Counted from the first letter of the stretch, positions 1-12,990 are shown. The stretch is DNA of 64,000 nt from Labilithrix luteola (GCF_001263205.1 NZ_CP012333.1:8909501-8973500), one strand, 5' to 3'. A program made the numbers and translations. The notes: a model not told the origin generated them from the sequence alone.

Positions 1-8
1 GCTCATGG

Positions 9-3000
9 TCAGCCCTCGAGACCGAGCGCGCGTCGCAGATCGAAATACGGGCGCGAGAGAACGAAACGGAGAAGATCGTGACCACGGAGGTCGTCACGGG
101 CGATGGCTCCGAGGCGGGGCGGCGTCTCTCCGAACACGTCGGCGAGAACGACGGCGACGTCGCCCGAGGCGAGCGCTGCCACGCGACCTTGCGAAACGCG
201 TGCGCGGGCGGCCCAGACACGTGCATCGGCGTTGCTCTGCACGACGGCGCGACAGAGCGGTTCGATGACGGCTTTCGTCTTGCGGCTGATGGCCTTGCCG
301 ATGACGCGCTCGACTTCCGCGAGCACGGCGAACGGAGGATGCTCCACGTGCACCTTTGCGATGTTGCAGGCAGCGACGACGATGGCGGCGATGGTCGTGT
401 CGTCGCGCCAGCGCGTGACCGTTGTTCCGCGAACGATGGCGAGCAGCTCGCGGGCGACGCGCGCGCGTGACGTTGGCGAGAGCGGTGCGTTCACCGCCGA
501 GCCTACGACGATGGCCGGCGTTTCGCCGGGGATGCCCTGCACCGCCGTCGTGTCCTTGCCCCCGACGTAGAGGTCGAAGTTCGCGATGCCGAAGGCTCCG
601 GCCCACGTTGCGATCTCGTTTCGGAGCGCGAGTCCCGATCGCGGATCGATGCGGTCTTTCTTGGGGTGCACGCCGAGCGCCGCGAGGGATGGTCCGAGCG
701 CCTCGGCGAGGGTAGGGCCGAGCGCGGCGAAGAGCTCGGCAACCGGCCCATCGTCACCGGGGGCCAGGATCTGTTTGAACATCGGCTCGGTGAGCGCCAC
801 GTGCGGAACGCGCGGCTTGCGGCTCGAGAGCTGCGCGAAGGCCTGCTCCGAGTTGTGATCCGGGCCCGACAACGCAAGCGAGCACGACAGTGCGGACTGC
901 TCGAGCGCCGTATCGTCGATGGCACGCGCGACGCGCGCCAGTCGCGCACTCTGCTCGAGGTTGCCCGGGGTCTCGTGCAAGGCCATGAGAAGAGCGTCAC
1001 GTCCGCGCTCGAGCAGGCCGGTGCGCGAAGGAATCTTCGGATCGAGATTGATCAGCAAATCGAGCGCGTCACCCTCGGCAGGCGACTCGTCGACAAGCTT
1101 CGTCGCGGCGGCGAGGCCGCGTTCCGGCACGCTCAATCGATCGCGATAGATCGCAATGGCGAGGCGAGCGGCCTCGATGCGTCCGGCCTTCTCCGGACGC
1201 TCGTTCATCAGCTCTTCGAGGATGCGTGCTGCGTCGACCCACGATCCCGTGCGTGCTGCGGCGCGCGCGAGGCGTTCGCGAACGAGGAGGGTGGAGAGCT
1301 TCGCGTTGTGGAGCGAAAGCAAGACCTCGAGCGCGCGGTCGTACTGCGCGAGCTTGTTTTCGTAGAGGTCGACGGCCGCGATGCCTGCCGTAATCCGGTT
1401 CTTCGACGGCGCGCTCTCTACCCGCGCAAGGTGGGCGAGCTTGGCGGCCGCTTCGGCGAACATGCCACGACGGATGAAGATCTCGCCGGTCAGAGCGAGG
1501 GCGCCGACGTGGTTTTCGTCGAACATCGTGACGTGCTCGAGGGCCTCGAGAGCGCCGTCGGGATCGCCTTTCTCGCGGAGGACGCGCGCCATCTCCCAGT
1601 ACATCTTGGCGATCTCGACCGGATCGTCGGAGACCTCGAGCCGCCTTCCGACGAGGGCGAGAAGCTTGTCGCCGTCTTTACGGTCGCGGACGCGCCGGAA
1701 CAGTCGATCGAATGCGACCTCGCGCGTCGCGTCGCGAGCAAAGGAAGCGTCGAGGGCGACCTCGGCGCGTTCGCCATAGCCGTCGCCGAGCTTCAGCCAC
1801 ATCAGGGCGGCCTGTTCCCAGAAAGCCGCGCCGCGAGCGTCGCTCGCGCATCGCGCCCCGAGCTGCTCACACGCCAGCGCGTAGGTGTCGCCTTCGCCGA
1901 CGCGGTCGGCGGCGGTGCGCAATCCTTCCCAGGCTTGCAGATCGCCAGGGCGGTGCTCCGTCACCTTGCGGAACGTATCGAGGGCGAGCTTGTTGTCGCC
2001 CGCGGCGAGACACGACCACCCCGCCAGGCCTAGCGCGGCGACGTCCGATTCTTCGCCGAGAACGCCGTCGAGCGCCGCGAGCGTGGAGGCACGCCGGCGA
2101 GGATCGCAGCCTGGAGGCGACAGCTCGAGGTTCGCCAGGCGGGCCGCCGGAGACGTTCCGTTGACGAGCGGTAGCGTCTCCTCGGGCCGCAGAACGGCGT
2201 CGAGGAGCGTGGCGCTTGCGTGCATCGCTTCGCGCGCCTCGTCGGAGAGGAGGTCCGCGATGGCGCGTCTTGCGGGTACTTCCTTGGCAGGATCTCCGCT
2301 CGCCATCGCGGCTGCGAACCACTCCATGGCTGCGGCCGCGCCGCCTCCGGTGTCGAGCCAGGCCTTCGCCGCCGCGACGACGTCGTCGTCACCCGGCGCC
2401 GCTGCATGCACGCGTGAGAGCAAGAGCCCCTCGGCCGCCGCTGCGTGCGAGCCTGCCGCGCCCGTTTCGGCGATCGCTTCGAGCGCACGATGAAGGGCGT
2501 CGACGTCCGACTGACCGCGATTCCACGCGAGGCGAGCGAGGGCGCCCGCGAGGCGAAGGTTCGGATTCGGTGCTGCATCGACGTCGGCAAGCGCGCGCTC
2601 GGCCACGTCGGGATCGCCCAGGGTCGCCTCGAGCGCGAAGCGTTCGAGCGAGGTCGCGGCCGAGCCCATCGCGCGTTCGACGGCACGACGGCGGCCTTCC
2701 ACGGCGTCGACGTCGATCCCGCGGGCCGCCCAGGCGAGCACCGGCTCTCCGGCGTCGGCGCGCGCGGCGCTCGCGGCTTCGAACGACGCGAACGCGGCGG
2801 AGCGATCGCCGAGCTTCCAGAGCTCGAAGCCGGCCTCGAGGTAACGTGCGGCGCGGAGCTCGTCGTCGGCGTCGGAGGCCTCGGCGAGAGCCGTCGCGAG
2901 GTGCGCGGCGCCCGCACGATCCCCGGCGGCGCGCAGCAAGTCGCCAAGGTAGGAGGCGACGAGCGGATCGCTGGCGTCGGCTTCGACGAGCGTCTTTAGA

Positions 3001-5588
3001 TGTGCGATCGTTGCCGACGTGTCGCCCGCCGCGTGCGCCCGCAGCGCACAGACGAGCGACAGACTTCGGCGCATCGTCGGATCGGTGGTGCTTTCCGTGA
3101 GCTCTTCGACGGCGGTGCGAGCGTCTTTCGCCACCTCGGCGTCGCCGCCATCGGCGGTGAACCCGTCGAGAACGCGTCCGAGCCAAGCGCCCTCCGCGAG
3201 CTTACGAAGGGTTCGCGTGGCCTTGCTCGCACCTGCCTCGTCGCCCTGCGCGAGGCGAAGCCGTGCGATCTCGACCCACAGCATCGGAAGCTCCGAGGCT
3301 GCGTCGGTGGGCCGGTCGGCACCCTGATCTTTCTCGCGACACTCGATGAGGCTTCGCGTGGCGTCTTCGTACCAAGCGTCGTCGGAACGCACGCTCGCGA
3401 GGCTTCGTCCGAGGCGTGCGACGAGCTCCTTGCCGACGCCGCAAGCGGCCGCCTGGCCGAGCGCGGTTCGCGCACGCTCGCTGTCGTGAGCGCGAGCCGC
3501 CCAGACGTACGCGGCAAGCAGAAGCGCGCGACCCTGGGCATCGCCCGTCCCGCAGTGGGTCGAGAGATCTTCGAGCTCCAGCGCGAAGCGGGCGGCCTGG
3601 TCGGAGCCTTCGAGGATGTCGATCTTGAGCGCGCGAGCAGGCGCGCAGAGCGGATCTCGTTCGGTGGCTTTGCCGAGTGCGTCGAGCGCGCTACCGACGT
3701 CACCCTGGCTCGCCGCGTGTTCGGCGACCCTCAGCGCGAGCGAGGCGACGAGGCCGCCGTCTTGCTCGCCCTCCATGCGACGGAGCGCGAGGCTCGAGGC
3801 CAGCGCCGTGTCGCCCGTCGACTCGGCCAAGCGAACGCGAGTGTTCAACGCAACGCGCTCGATCGCGATGGCTGCCTTGCGCTCGGCGACCGCTCGCTCG
3901 CTGTCCGGATCCGACGGGGCCGAACGCGCGCGGTCGAGAACGGCGAGCGTCCGATCGAGCGCGAGTGCCGCGCGCGACGACTCGTTGGCCGAGCGCCATG
4001 CATGGGCGGCGGAAAGCAGAGCGTCCGCGGCGAACGCGTGCTGCCGGAGGTGCGAAGGGACACCCAGCGCGTCGCCACGTTCGGCGGCGTCGACGCTGGC
4101 TTCGATCATGTCGGCCCGCGCTTCGAGCACCTCGGCGAGCGACTTGGCGCGCTCGTGGGCTTCGTCCGATCCCTTGAGGCCGGGATCGGCACGCACGATG
4201 CGTTCGGCGGTGACGGCGGCAAGCCATGCCGCTTCGCCGCCGTCGCTGCGAGCGCGCGCGGCGATGTCGAGGGCGCGTGTGATCTCTCCGGTGGCCGCGG
4301 CGAGGGAGGCCACGTCGACGAGCAGCAGGCCTCGCCACGTCGGATCGATCGTGAGCTCGGCACGGCCCGCAAGGGCCTCCTCGCGTTGGGCGGCATCGCC
4401 GAGCTTGGCCGCGGCCAGCTCGAGCGTCAGCCACGCGGCGCCGAGGTCAGCCGGCTTGGCACCGGTCTCGGTCGCCTCGCGGGCCGCGCCGCGTGCGCCT
4501 TCGAGATCTTTCTGGACGTCATCGAAGAACAGCGCGCGTTCGGTCAGGGCGCGCGCGCGTTCGTCCGGCGTGCTCGCCGCCGCGACGAGCGCCTCGACGA
4601 GCTTGCCGAGGTTCGAGACCGAACGTCGGCGCTCGAGGACGCGCACGAGTCCTTCGAGAGGCTCACGAAAGCTCGTATCCGCGTTGTACGCGGCGAGGTA
4701 GTCGCGTGCGGCTCCGGGCTCCTCGCCGGCGCGCTCTTGAATCTCGCCGGCTTCGTGGAGAAGCCGCGCCCTGCGCGCCTTGTCCATCGTCGCGTCGATC
4801 TCGCCACGCAGTCGACCGACGGCGGCCGCGATGGCTTCGATCGTCTCGATCGGTGCCGGCGGAAGCTGCGAGGCGCCCGAAATCAACCCCGGGGAAGGGG
4901 GCGCGGGGATCGACGGAGGCGGCGTCTCGTCGTCGTCCTCGCGTGCGGAGAACGACGGCGCGAACGCGGGGACCCGCGCCGGTGCGAAGGACACCGGGGG
5001 CTTCTCGTCGGATGCTTCCTCGCCCGCGTCCAATGCGGCGACGTTCGCTTCCGACTCCTCGGAAGCGTTCGACAGCGACACCGCGCTCGAGAGCGACATC
5101 GGGACGTCGATCGAGCCCGACGGTGCAACTTCGTCCGGGGCGTCTGCCGCCGCGGACACGGGTACGGAAGGCGGCGGAAGGATTGGCGGGAGCTGCGAAT
5201 GCGGAAGCGCGGGCGCCGGCGAGCTCGGTGCGTGGGACAGCGACGGCGCAGGCGCACTCGGCACGGCCGGAGGACGGCGCGGAACCGGCGGCGGAGGAGG
5301 AACCGGACGTCGAACCGGCGCCGCGGCCACGTCGCTCAGAACCTCGTCATCGCTGACGAGCTCCATCTCGATGTCGAGCTCTTCGTCCCCCGTCTCCGAC
5401 TCAGGCCCCATCTCCGACCCAGAGCCCGTCTCCGACTCAGACACGCTCTCGGACCCTCGCTCGGACGCCGGCTCGGCTTCCTTCGGCTCTTCGGGCATTC
5501 GTGGCCCGGAAGATACCGCAGCCGGACGGGACTCGTCGCCACTTTCTTGTGGTCGGACGGGCGGTTCGTAGGTCGGATTAGGCGCCAT
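9..5588 (-). CDS. Giant TPR-type helical repeat protein, function unknown
   Basis: The protein has 1,859 residues, with no signal peptide or membrane segment visible, so it is probably cytoplasmic. Residues 1-90 are Ser/Glu-rich and very acidic, and about 95-250 are Pro/Ala-rich low complexity. From about 265 to 1,600 the chain is a long run of Ala/Leu/Arg-rich helical pairs of the TPR type, for example DPDGALEALEHVTMFDENH. The last 250 residues look like a non-repeated globular domain. It lies 143 bp downstream of the PHA-system gene on the same strand. TPR arrays usually scaffold protein complexes; no enzymatic motif is seen. Start is ATG with a weak ribosome site, so the N-terminus is less certain than the reading frame. 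Confidence 0.85.
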   Translation of the reverse strand: MAPNPTYEPPVRPQESGDESRPAAVSSGPRMPEEPKEAEPASERGSESVSESETGSGSEMGPESETGDEELDIEMELVSDDEVLSDVAAAPVRRPVPPPPPVPRRPPAVPSAPAPSLSHAPSSPAPALPHSQLPPILPPPSVPVSAAADAPDEVAPSGSIDVPMSLSSAVSLSNASEESEANVAALDAGEEASDEKPPVSFAPARVPAFAPSFSAREDDDETPPPSIPAPPSPGLISGASQLPPAPIETIEAIAAAVGRLRGEIDATMDKARRARLLHEAGEIQERAGEEPGAARDYLAAYNADTSFREPLEGLVRVLERRRSVSNLGKLVEALVAAASTPDERARALTERALFFDDVQKDLEGARGAAREATETGAKPADLGAAWLTLELAAAKLGDAAQREEALAGRAELTIDPTWRGLLLVDVASLAAATGEITRALDIAARARSDGGEAAWLAAVTAERIVRADPGLKGSDEAHERAKSLAEVLEARADMIEASVDAAERGDALGVPSHLRQHAFAADALLSAAHAWRSANESSRAALALDRTLAVLDRARSAPSDPDSERAVAERKAAIAIERVALNTRVRLAESTGDTALASSLALRRMEGEQDGGLVASLALRVAEHAASQGDVGSALDALGKATERDPLCAPARALKIDILEGSDQAARFALELEDLSTHCGTGDAQGRALLLAAYVWAARAHDSERARTALGQAAACGVGKELVARLGRSLASVRSDDAWYEDATRSLIECREKDQGADRPTDAASELPMLWVEIARLRLAQGDEAGASKATRTLRKLAEGAWLGRVLDGFTADGGDAEVAKDARTAVEELTESTTDPTMRRSLSLVCALRAHAAGDTSATIAHLKTLVEADASDPLVASYLGDLLRAAGDRAGAAHLATALAEASDADDELRAARYLEAGFELWKLGDRSAAFASFEAASAARADAGEPVLAWAARGIDVDAVEGRRRAVERAMGSAATSLERFALEATLGDPDVAERALADVDAAPNPNLRLAGALARLAWNRGQSDVDALHRALEAIAETGAAGSHAAAAEGLLLSRVHAAAPGDDDVVAAAKAWLDTGGGAAAAMEWFAAAMASGDPAKEVPARRAIADLLSDEAREAMHASATLLDAVLRPEETLPLVNGTSPAARLANLELSPPGCDPRRRASTLAALDGVLGEESDVAALGLAGWSCLAAGDNKLALDTFRKVTEHRPGDLQAWEGLRTAADRVGEGDTYALACEQLGARCASDARGAAFWEQAALMWLKLGDGYGERAEVALDASFARDATREVAFDRLFRRVRDRKDGDKLLALVGRRLEVSDDPVEIAKMYWEMARVLREKGDPDGALEALEHVTMFDENHVGALALTGEIFIRRGMFAEAAAKLAHLARVESAPSKNRITAGIAAVDLYENKLAQYDRALEVLLSLHNAKLSTLLVRERLARAAARTGSWVDAARILEELMNERPEKAGRIEAARLAIAIYRDRLSVPERGLAAATKLVDESPAEGDALDLLINLDPKIPSRTGLLERGRDALLMALHETPGNLEQSARLARVARAIDDTALEQSALSCSLALSGPDHNSEQAFAQLSSRKPRVPHVALTEPMFKQILAPGDDGPVAELFAALGPTLAEALGPSLAALGVHPKKDRIDPRSGLALRNEIATWAGAFGIANFDLYVGGKDTTAVQGIPGETPAIVVGSAVNAPLSPTSRARVARELLAIVRGTTVTRWRDDTTIAAIVVAACNIAKVHVEHPPFAVLAEVERVIGKAISRKTKAVIEPLCRAVVQSNADARVWAARARVSQGRVAALASGDVAVVLADVFGETPPRLGAIARDDLRGHDLLRFVLSRPYFDLRRALGLEG

Positions 5589-5655
5589 CTCGCGAGCCGA
5601 TCGGGGCCGTGCGGGCGCGCCTGCAGAGGCGAAATTCGACGGTACCGGAACGGCA

Positions 5656-5676
5656 GGCGGCCGCGCTTGGGCCGCC
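5656..5676 (-). terminator. GC-rich hairpin between the PHA-system gene and the TPR gene
   Basis: Arms GGCGGCC and GGCCGCC pair perfectly around a 7-base loop. It lies downstream of the PHA-system gene on the minus strand. No clear T tract follows, so it may attenuate or process the transcript rather than terminate it. Confidence 0.3.
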
Positions 5677-5731
5677 CGCTTCAGGACTCGTAGGCTACAG
5701 GCCTCGCAAAACGTGCAGCACCCGACGCCGC

Positions 5732-6019
5732 TCAGACGAGCGCGTCGAGCTTCTCCTGCACCTTGCTCTCGATCGTGCCCTTCATCATCTTCAGCATGAA
5801 GGGGAGGTCGATCGCGACCCGAACTTCCTTCTCACTGACGGACACTTCGCCCTTGGTGCCCTTGGCAGCGCCGGCCGGAGCGTCGAAGCGGATGGTGTTG
5901 CCATCCCACTTCCAGGAGATACCGAAGCGGTCGGCCATTCCCTTGGCCAGATCTTCCGCCTTCTTCTTGGCGTCGTCGAGAGAGAGGGAGTGCGAGCGCT
6001 TGATGTCGATCGTGGCCAT
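5732..6019 (-). CDS. Polyhydroxyalkanoic acid system family protein
   Basis: This 95-residue soluble protein matches the small PHA-system (PHA_gran_rgn type) family. It has an N-terminal strand MATIDIKRSHSLSLDDAKKK, a long helix containing KAEDLAKGMADRFGISWKW, and a C-terminal helix MLKMMKGTIESKVQEKLDAL. Family members are associated with polyhydroxyalkanoate granule loci, but no phaC or phasin gene is seen here, so a PHA role is by family only. An AAAGGG ribosome site lies 6 bases before the ATG. It is 17 bp downstream of the parvulin-like gene and is probably co-transcribed with atpDC. Confidence 0.75.
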   Translation of the reverse strand: MATIDIKRSHSLSLDDAKKKAEDLAKGMADRFGISWKWDGNTIRFDAPAGAAKGTKGEVSVSEKEVRVAIDLPFMLKMMKGTIESKVQEKLDALV

Positions 6020-6036
6020 GGAGCGCCCTTTTACTA

Positions 6037-6627
6037 CTAATCGATGCGCTTGACGATCCAGTATCCGCGCGGCGTTTCGAGCACGTCGCTCATCTCACCG
6101 GCGGCGAGGCTGAAGACGGAAACCTCGGTGCGGGGATCGAGCACACCGCGCGGGATCTTGCCGATGTCTTCGGACGAACCGGAGTCACCCTCGCGGACCG
6201 CATGTTTGAAGTCGGTCTTCGCGTCTTCCGCGAGCTTGCGCGCGTACTCGAGCGCTTCTTTCTTCGATCGCGCGGTGCTCGAAGCGCCCTCGGCGCCCGT
6301 GAACTGCACGAGCACGACGCCGAGATGAACGGTGCGAGGCGCGCTCGAGGGCATCACGCCGCTGTCGAACATCATCGAGTCGAGCGTGAGATCGGCCCCG
6401 CCGTCGCCCGCAGGAGCGGCCGCTTGCGCGCTTGCCGAAGCAAGCGGAGCGGCCGAGGCAACGGGCGCTGCCGACGCCGTGGTGGCGAGGGCAGCACCCG
6501 CGTCGCCTTCAGCGTTCGGCGCGTGCGGCGCGTGCGGGGTCGTCTGATTGACGGCGATCCACCCGACGAGGCCCACGACGAGGGCCCCGACGAGGATCGA
6601 TGCGGTGCGCTGAACGTTGTCCGACAC
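6037..6627 (-). CDS. Membrane-anchored parvulin-like (PpiC-type) protein, possibly catalytically degenerate
   Basis: The protein has 196 residues and starts with GTG. Residues about 8-28 form one membrane helix; 30-85 are an Ala/Ser/Pro linker typical of envelope proteins; about 90-196 resemble a parvulin prolyl-isomerase domain ending GEMSDVLETPRGYWIVKRID. Its closest match in the window is the parvulin at 55115-55714, which ends GEISDIVETPFGFHIIQRTE. The conserved His of the GFH motif is a Trp here (GYW), so isomerase activity is doubtful and a chaperone role is possible. It follows atpC by 15 bp. Confidence 0.7.
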   Translation of the reverse strand: MSDNVQRTASILVGALVVGLVGWIAVNQTTPHAPHAPNAEGDAGAALATTASAAPVASAAPLASASAQAAAPAGDGGADLTLDSMMFDSGVMPSSAPRTVHLGVVLVQFTGAEGASSTARSKKEALEYARKLAEDAKTDFKHAVREGDSGSSEDIGKIPRGVLDPRTEVSVFSLAAGEMSDVLETPRGYWIVKRID

Positions 6628-6642
6628 GGAGGTCTTCGCCGC

Positions 6643-7182
6643 TCAGGGCGAGCCGGGGATGTTGAGGCCTTCGGGCTTGCCCTCTTCTTCCTCCACCATG
6701 GGAGGCGTCGGGGGACCCCACTCCTCGAACGGACGCATCGTCGCCGCGGGCGGATCGCCCGACAGCTCGAGGAGCGTCGCGAGCCAGTTCTGGCGTTCGA
6801 TGAGCTGCTTGGTCTCGGCTTCCAGCTCCGGCGTGGACTCGACGACCTGGCCGAGAACCTTGTCGAGCTTCGCGTCGACCTCCTGGAACTCCTTGAGGAC
6901 GACGACGCGGTCGAGCGTCTGCTTGTCCGCGTAGTCTTCCGCGAGGATGAGGAGCTTGTTCTGGCCGGCCTCGGCGAAGCCCGCGCCGACGGCGCAGGTC
7001 TTCGTGTCGTTGCCCTGACGGTACGTCACGAGGCCCGTGCGGAGCGCGGCGACGATGGGCAAGTGGCCCGGCAGAACGCCGAACTCGCCTTGCACGCTCG
7101 GCGCCGTTACTTCGTCCACGGACGCCGTGAGGGCTTTGCCCTTCGGCGTGACGATTTCGAGATCGATCTTGTTATCAGCCAT
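6643..7182 (-). CDS. atpC: F1F0 ATP synthase epsilon subunit with C-terminal extension
   Basis: This is the epsilon subunit of the F1 central stalk, which links rotation to catalysis and can inhibit ATP hydrolysis. The N-terminal beta-sandwich is clear (VTPKGKALTASVDEVTAPS, then GEFGVLPGHLPIVAALRTG), followed by the usual helical hairpin to about residue 125. At 179 residues it is about 40 longer than typical; the extra tail is Pro/Glu-rich (PPTPPMVEEEEGKPEG) and has no recognised function. It lies 29 bp downstream of atpD in the same operon. Confidence 0.95.
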   Translation of the reverse strand: MADNKIDLEIVTPKGKALTASVDEVTAPSVQGEFGVLPGHLPIVAALRTGLVTYRQGNDTKTCAVGAGFAEAGQNKLLILAEDYADKQTLDRVVVLKEFQEVDAKLDKVLGQVVESTPELEAETKQLIERQNWLATLLELSGDPPAATMRPFEEWGPPTPPMVEEEEGKPEGLNIPGSP

Positions 7183-7211
7183 GGGAAGAGGCCTCGCGCG
7201 TCAGGCCGGAA

Positions 7212-8699
<1,488 letters not shown>

Positions 8700-8746
8700 G
8701 AGGACGAAGCTCCTTCTTACGTGCTTACGTGACGGACGACCGCTCA

Positions 8747-8773
8747 GGGCGATCTCTAGGGGCGATCTGTAGG
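8747..8773. repeat. 13-bp tandem direct repeat in the atpD leader
   Basis: Two copies of GGGCGATCTSTAGG with a period of 13 bases and one mismatch lie between the candidate atpD promoter and the atpD ribosome site. Confidence 0.6.
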
Positions 8774-8823
8774 GCCAGTTGCCTCCCCTGGGAAGCGCTG
8801 GCCATCGGCGCGAAGCGCGCCCG

Positions 8824-8852
8824 CCTCTATCATGGGGTGAACGTCGGTTCAA
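8824..8852 (-). promoter_or_regulatory. Candidate sigma-70 promoter of atpDC
   Basis: On the minus strand TTGAAC (8847-8852) and TAGAGG (8824-8829) are separated by exactly 17 bases, about 125 bases before the atpD start. The divergent dnaG candidate has nearly the same -10 (TAGAGC) and the same spacing. Prediction by eye only. Confidence 0.35.
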
Positions 8853-8982
8853 CAGGGGCTTTGCCCGGAATGCACGCCTCTTGGCGCTCGAGCCGCGACT
8901 TGCTAAGTCGCCCCTCCCAAGACTGAGCTGCAACCCCTCGACATACCTGTCGAGAGCGTCGAACGGGCTCCGTTCGCCCAGC

Positions 8983-9011
8983 TTGACGGTCGCGGTTCAC
9001 ACACCTAGAGC
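8983..9011 (+). promoter_or_regulatory. Candidate sigma-70 promoter of dnaG
   Basis: TTGACG (8983-8988) and TAGAGC (9006-9011) are 17 bases apart, 39 bases before the TTG start of dnaG. The 8700-9050 intergenic region holds this, the divergent atpD candidate and the 13-bp repeat; I see no gene in it. Confidence 0.35.
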
Positions 9012-9050
9012 TTCCTTCTCGAAGCGCGTTCGAAGCGAGGCAAGCCTTAC

Positions 9051-10970
9051 TTGATCTCACCGGAGACTATCGCCCTCGTTCGCGAGCGGACGGACATCCT
9101 CGCGGTCATCACCGAAGGGGTACCCTCGCTCAAGCGCCGCGGTCGCTCCTGGGTCGGCCTCTGCCCGTTCCACAAAGAGAAGTCACCGAGCTTCCACGTG
9201 AACCCCGACCGCGGGTTCTTCCATTGCTTTGGATGCAAGGAGTCGGGGAGCGCGATCGACTTCTTGATGCGGCACGAGGGGTACACCTTCCCGGAGGCCG
9301 TGCGTGCGCTCGCCGAGCGCGCGGGCATCGCCATCGAGGAGACGAAAGGCCCCGGTCATTTCAGCGAGGCCGATCGTCAGAAGAAGGCGAAAGAGGACCT
9401 CTACGCGGTCAATGCCCTCGCGGCGACGTTCTTCGAAGAGCAGCTTCGTCGCCACGAACACCGCAATTACGCCATCGAGGAGCTCGGTCGACGCGGGCTC
9501 ACGCCTGGCACGAACAAGAAGGTCGACGAGGCGCTCCAGGCCTTCCGCATCGGCTACGCACCCGCGGCGTGGGATGGTCTGACCGCGTTTCTACGCGCTC
9601 AGGGCGTCTCGCCCGTCGCCGCCGAGACGGTCGGCCTGCTCGTCCCTCGTTCGAGTGGCTCGGGCTACTACGACCGCTTTCGCCATCGCTTGATGTTCGC
9701 GGTCGTCGACCCGCAGGGCAGGGTGGTCGCCTTCAGCGGCCGCGCTCTCCGTGACTTGCCCGGCACGGACAGCCGCGACGACAAGGGCGGCCCGCCGCCG
9801 AAGTACATCAACTCGCCGGAGAGCCCGATCTACACGAAGGGCCAGATGCTCTTCGGCATCCATCAGGCGCGTCACTCGATTCGATCCGAAGAAGCCGCCG
9901 TGCTCGTCGAGGGCAACTTCGACGTCCTGTCGCTCCACGCGCGCGGCATCACGAACGTCGTGGCTCCGCTCGGCACGGCCTTTACCGTCGAACAAGCAAA
10001 GCTCCTGAAACGCTTTGCGCCGGACGTCATCTTTCTTTTCGATGGCGACGCGGCGGGCCGTAAAGCCGTGCGTCTCTCACGCGACGCGATTCGCACGGCC
10101 GGCATGTCCGCGCGCGTGGCCGAGCTACCGAACGGCGTCGACCCCGACGAGCTCTCCCGTGACAAAGGTGAGCAAGGCGTAAGCGATCTCCTCTCGCGCG
10201 CGAAGGGCATGCTCGAAGCGCTCATCGAGATGACGCTCGACGAGAGCTTCACGCAGGCCGACGCCTACGAAAAACAGGCGCGCATCCAGTTCGTCGCGAA
10301 GCTGCTTGCGGAAGAAGAAGATCCCGTCGTGCAGGCCATGGCGAAAGGCTTCACCGACATGATCGCCGGCCGCCTCGACATCGTTCGCTCCGGCGAGGGG
10401 GCGTTCCAGGCCCTCGAACGGAGCGTGAAGGGATCGCTCATGAAGGCCGAGGCCGAGCGGCGTGCCAAGGCCATCGCCTCGAACGAAGGTCAGCGTCTGA
10501 ACGCCGATGGCAGCGTCCCTTCGCGCATTGCGAAACGTCCGCCGGGGGCGGCCGAGCGACGGGCGATCGTTGGGATACTGATCGAATGGCCAGTGCTCCT
10601 GGACGACCACGAAGTCGCCGAGGAACTTTCCCTGCTCGAGGGACCGGCGGTCATGCTGATTGCCAGTCTGCGTCGCGCGTACCGTTCGTCGGAAAAAAGC
10701 CTCGATACGGAGGCATTTCTCACAAACGTGCCAGCGGCTCTGCGGCCATTCGCATCCGAGCGCCTGGCGGATCCGGCAACCGAGAACGAGACGCAAGCAA
10801 AAGGATACTTGCTCGACAACGCAAACAAGCTAAAGAGGCTGCTCCTTTCCCAAGAAGCGGCTCAGATCGCGCGCGAGACGTACCGGGCGCAGGGCGACTG
10901 GGAGACCGAACAGGGGCTTCTGCGAGAGGCGGCCGAGCGACTTCGAGCGAAGCACGGGTTGAAGCCCTGA
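9051..10970 (+). CDS. dnaG: DNA primase
   Basis: Primase makes the RNA primers for chromosome replication. The 639-residue protein has the N-terminal CHC2 zinc finger (Cys38, His41, Cys59, Cys62), the catalytic core, and the Toprim domain with Glu287 in VLVEGNFDVL and the Asp331/Asp333 pair in LFDGDAAG. The C-terminal part is the helicase-binding region. The start is a TTG preceded by GAGG at a 10-base spacing, which fits because the family motif begins within a few residues. It lies 232 bp upstream of rpoD, the classic dnaG-rpoD arrangement, but rpsU is absent. Confidence 0.96.
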   Translation: MISPETIALVRERTDILAVITEGVPSLKRRGRSWVGLCPFHKEKSPSFHVNPDRGFFHCFGCKESGSAIDFLMRHEGYTFPEAVRALAERAGIAIEETKGPGHFSEADRQKKAKEDLYAVNALAATFFEEQLRRHEHRNYAIEELGRRGLTPGTNKKVDEALQAFRIGYAPAAWDGLTAFLRAQGVSPVAAETVGLLVPRSSGSGYYDRFRHRLMFAVVDPQGRVVAFSGRALRDLPGTDSRDDKGGPPPKYINSPESPIYTKGQMLFGIHQARHSIRSEEAAVLVEGNFDVLSLHARGITNVVAPLGTAFTVEQAKLLKRFAPDVIFLFDGDAAGRKAVRLSRDAIRTAGMSARVAELPNGVDPDELSRDKGEQGVSDLLSRAKGMLEALIEMTLDESFTQADAYEKQARIQFVAKLLAEEEDPVVQAMAKGFTDMIAGRLDIVRSGEGAFQALERSVKGSLMKAEAERRAKAIASNEGQRLNADGSVPSRIAKRPPGAAERRAIVGILIEWPVLLDDHEVAEELSLLEGPAVMLIASLRRAYRSSEKSLDTEAFLTNVPAALRPFASERLADPATENETQAKGYLLDNANKLKRLLLSQEAAQIARETYRAQGDWETEQGLLREAAERLRAKHGLKP

Positions 10971-11202
10971 GTGAGGACCCGGAAGACGAGCCCGGAAACA
11001 GGCACGCAGACGCGACGAAGACGCGACGATGGATAGAAAGGGAAAAAGATCTTGGCCGAATGAGGGGGTTTCGCACGTAACGCGCTACTAAGTGGAACCG
11101 ACGCAGCGCACGCGGAACGAGAGACGACCTGGGATCGGTAGAGCGAGGCGCGATAGGGCAGAGGGCCCGCGCTGAGCGCCAGAAGCAGTGGAAAGAACTC
11201 CG

Positions 11203-12969
<1,767 letters not shown>

Positions 12970-12990
12970 TTCTCTGTAGAGTGCACGGGC

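Noticed and set aside
3000..5693. 897-codon plus-strand frame opposite the TPR gene
   Set aside because: Arg/Gly-rich translation with no domain; the minus strand has a coherent TPR protein and an ordered start.
8700..9050. A hidden gene between atpD and dnaG
   Set aside because: Upstream extensions of atpD give Arg-rich translation; the region is better explained by divergent promoters and a leader repeat.
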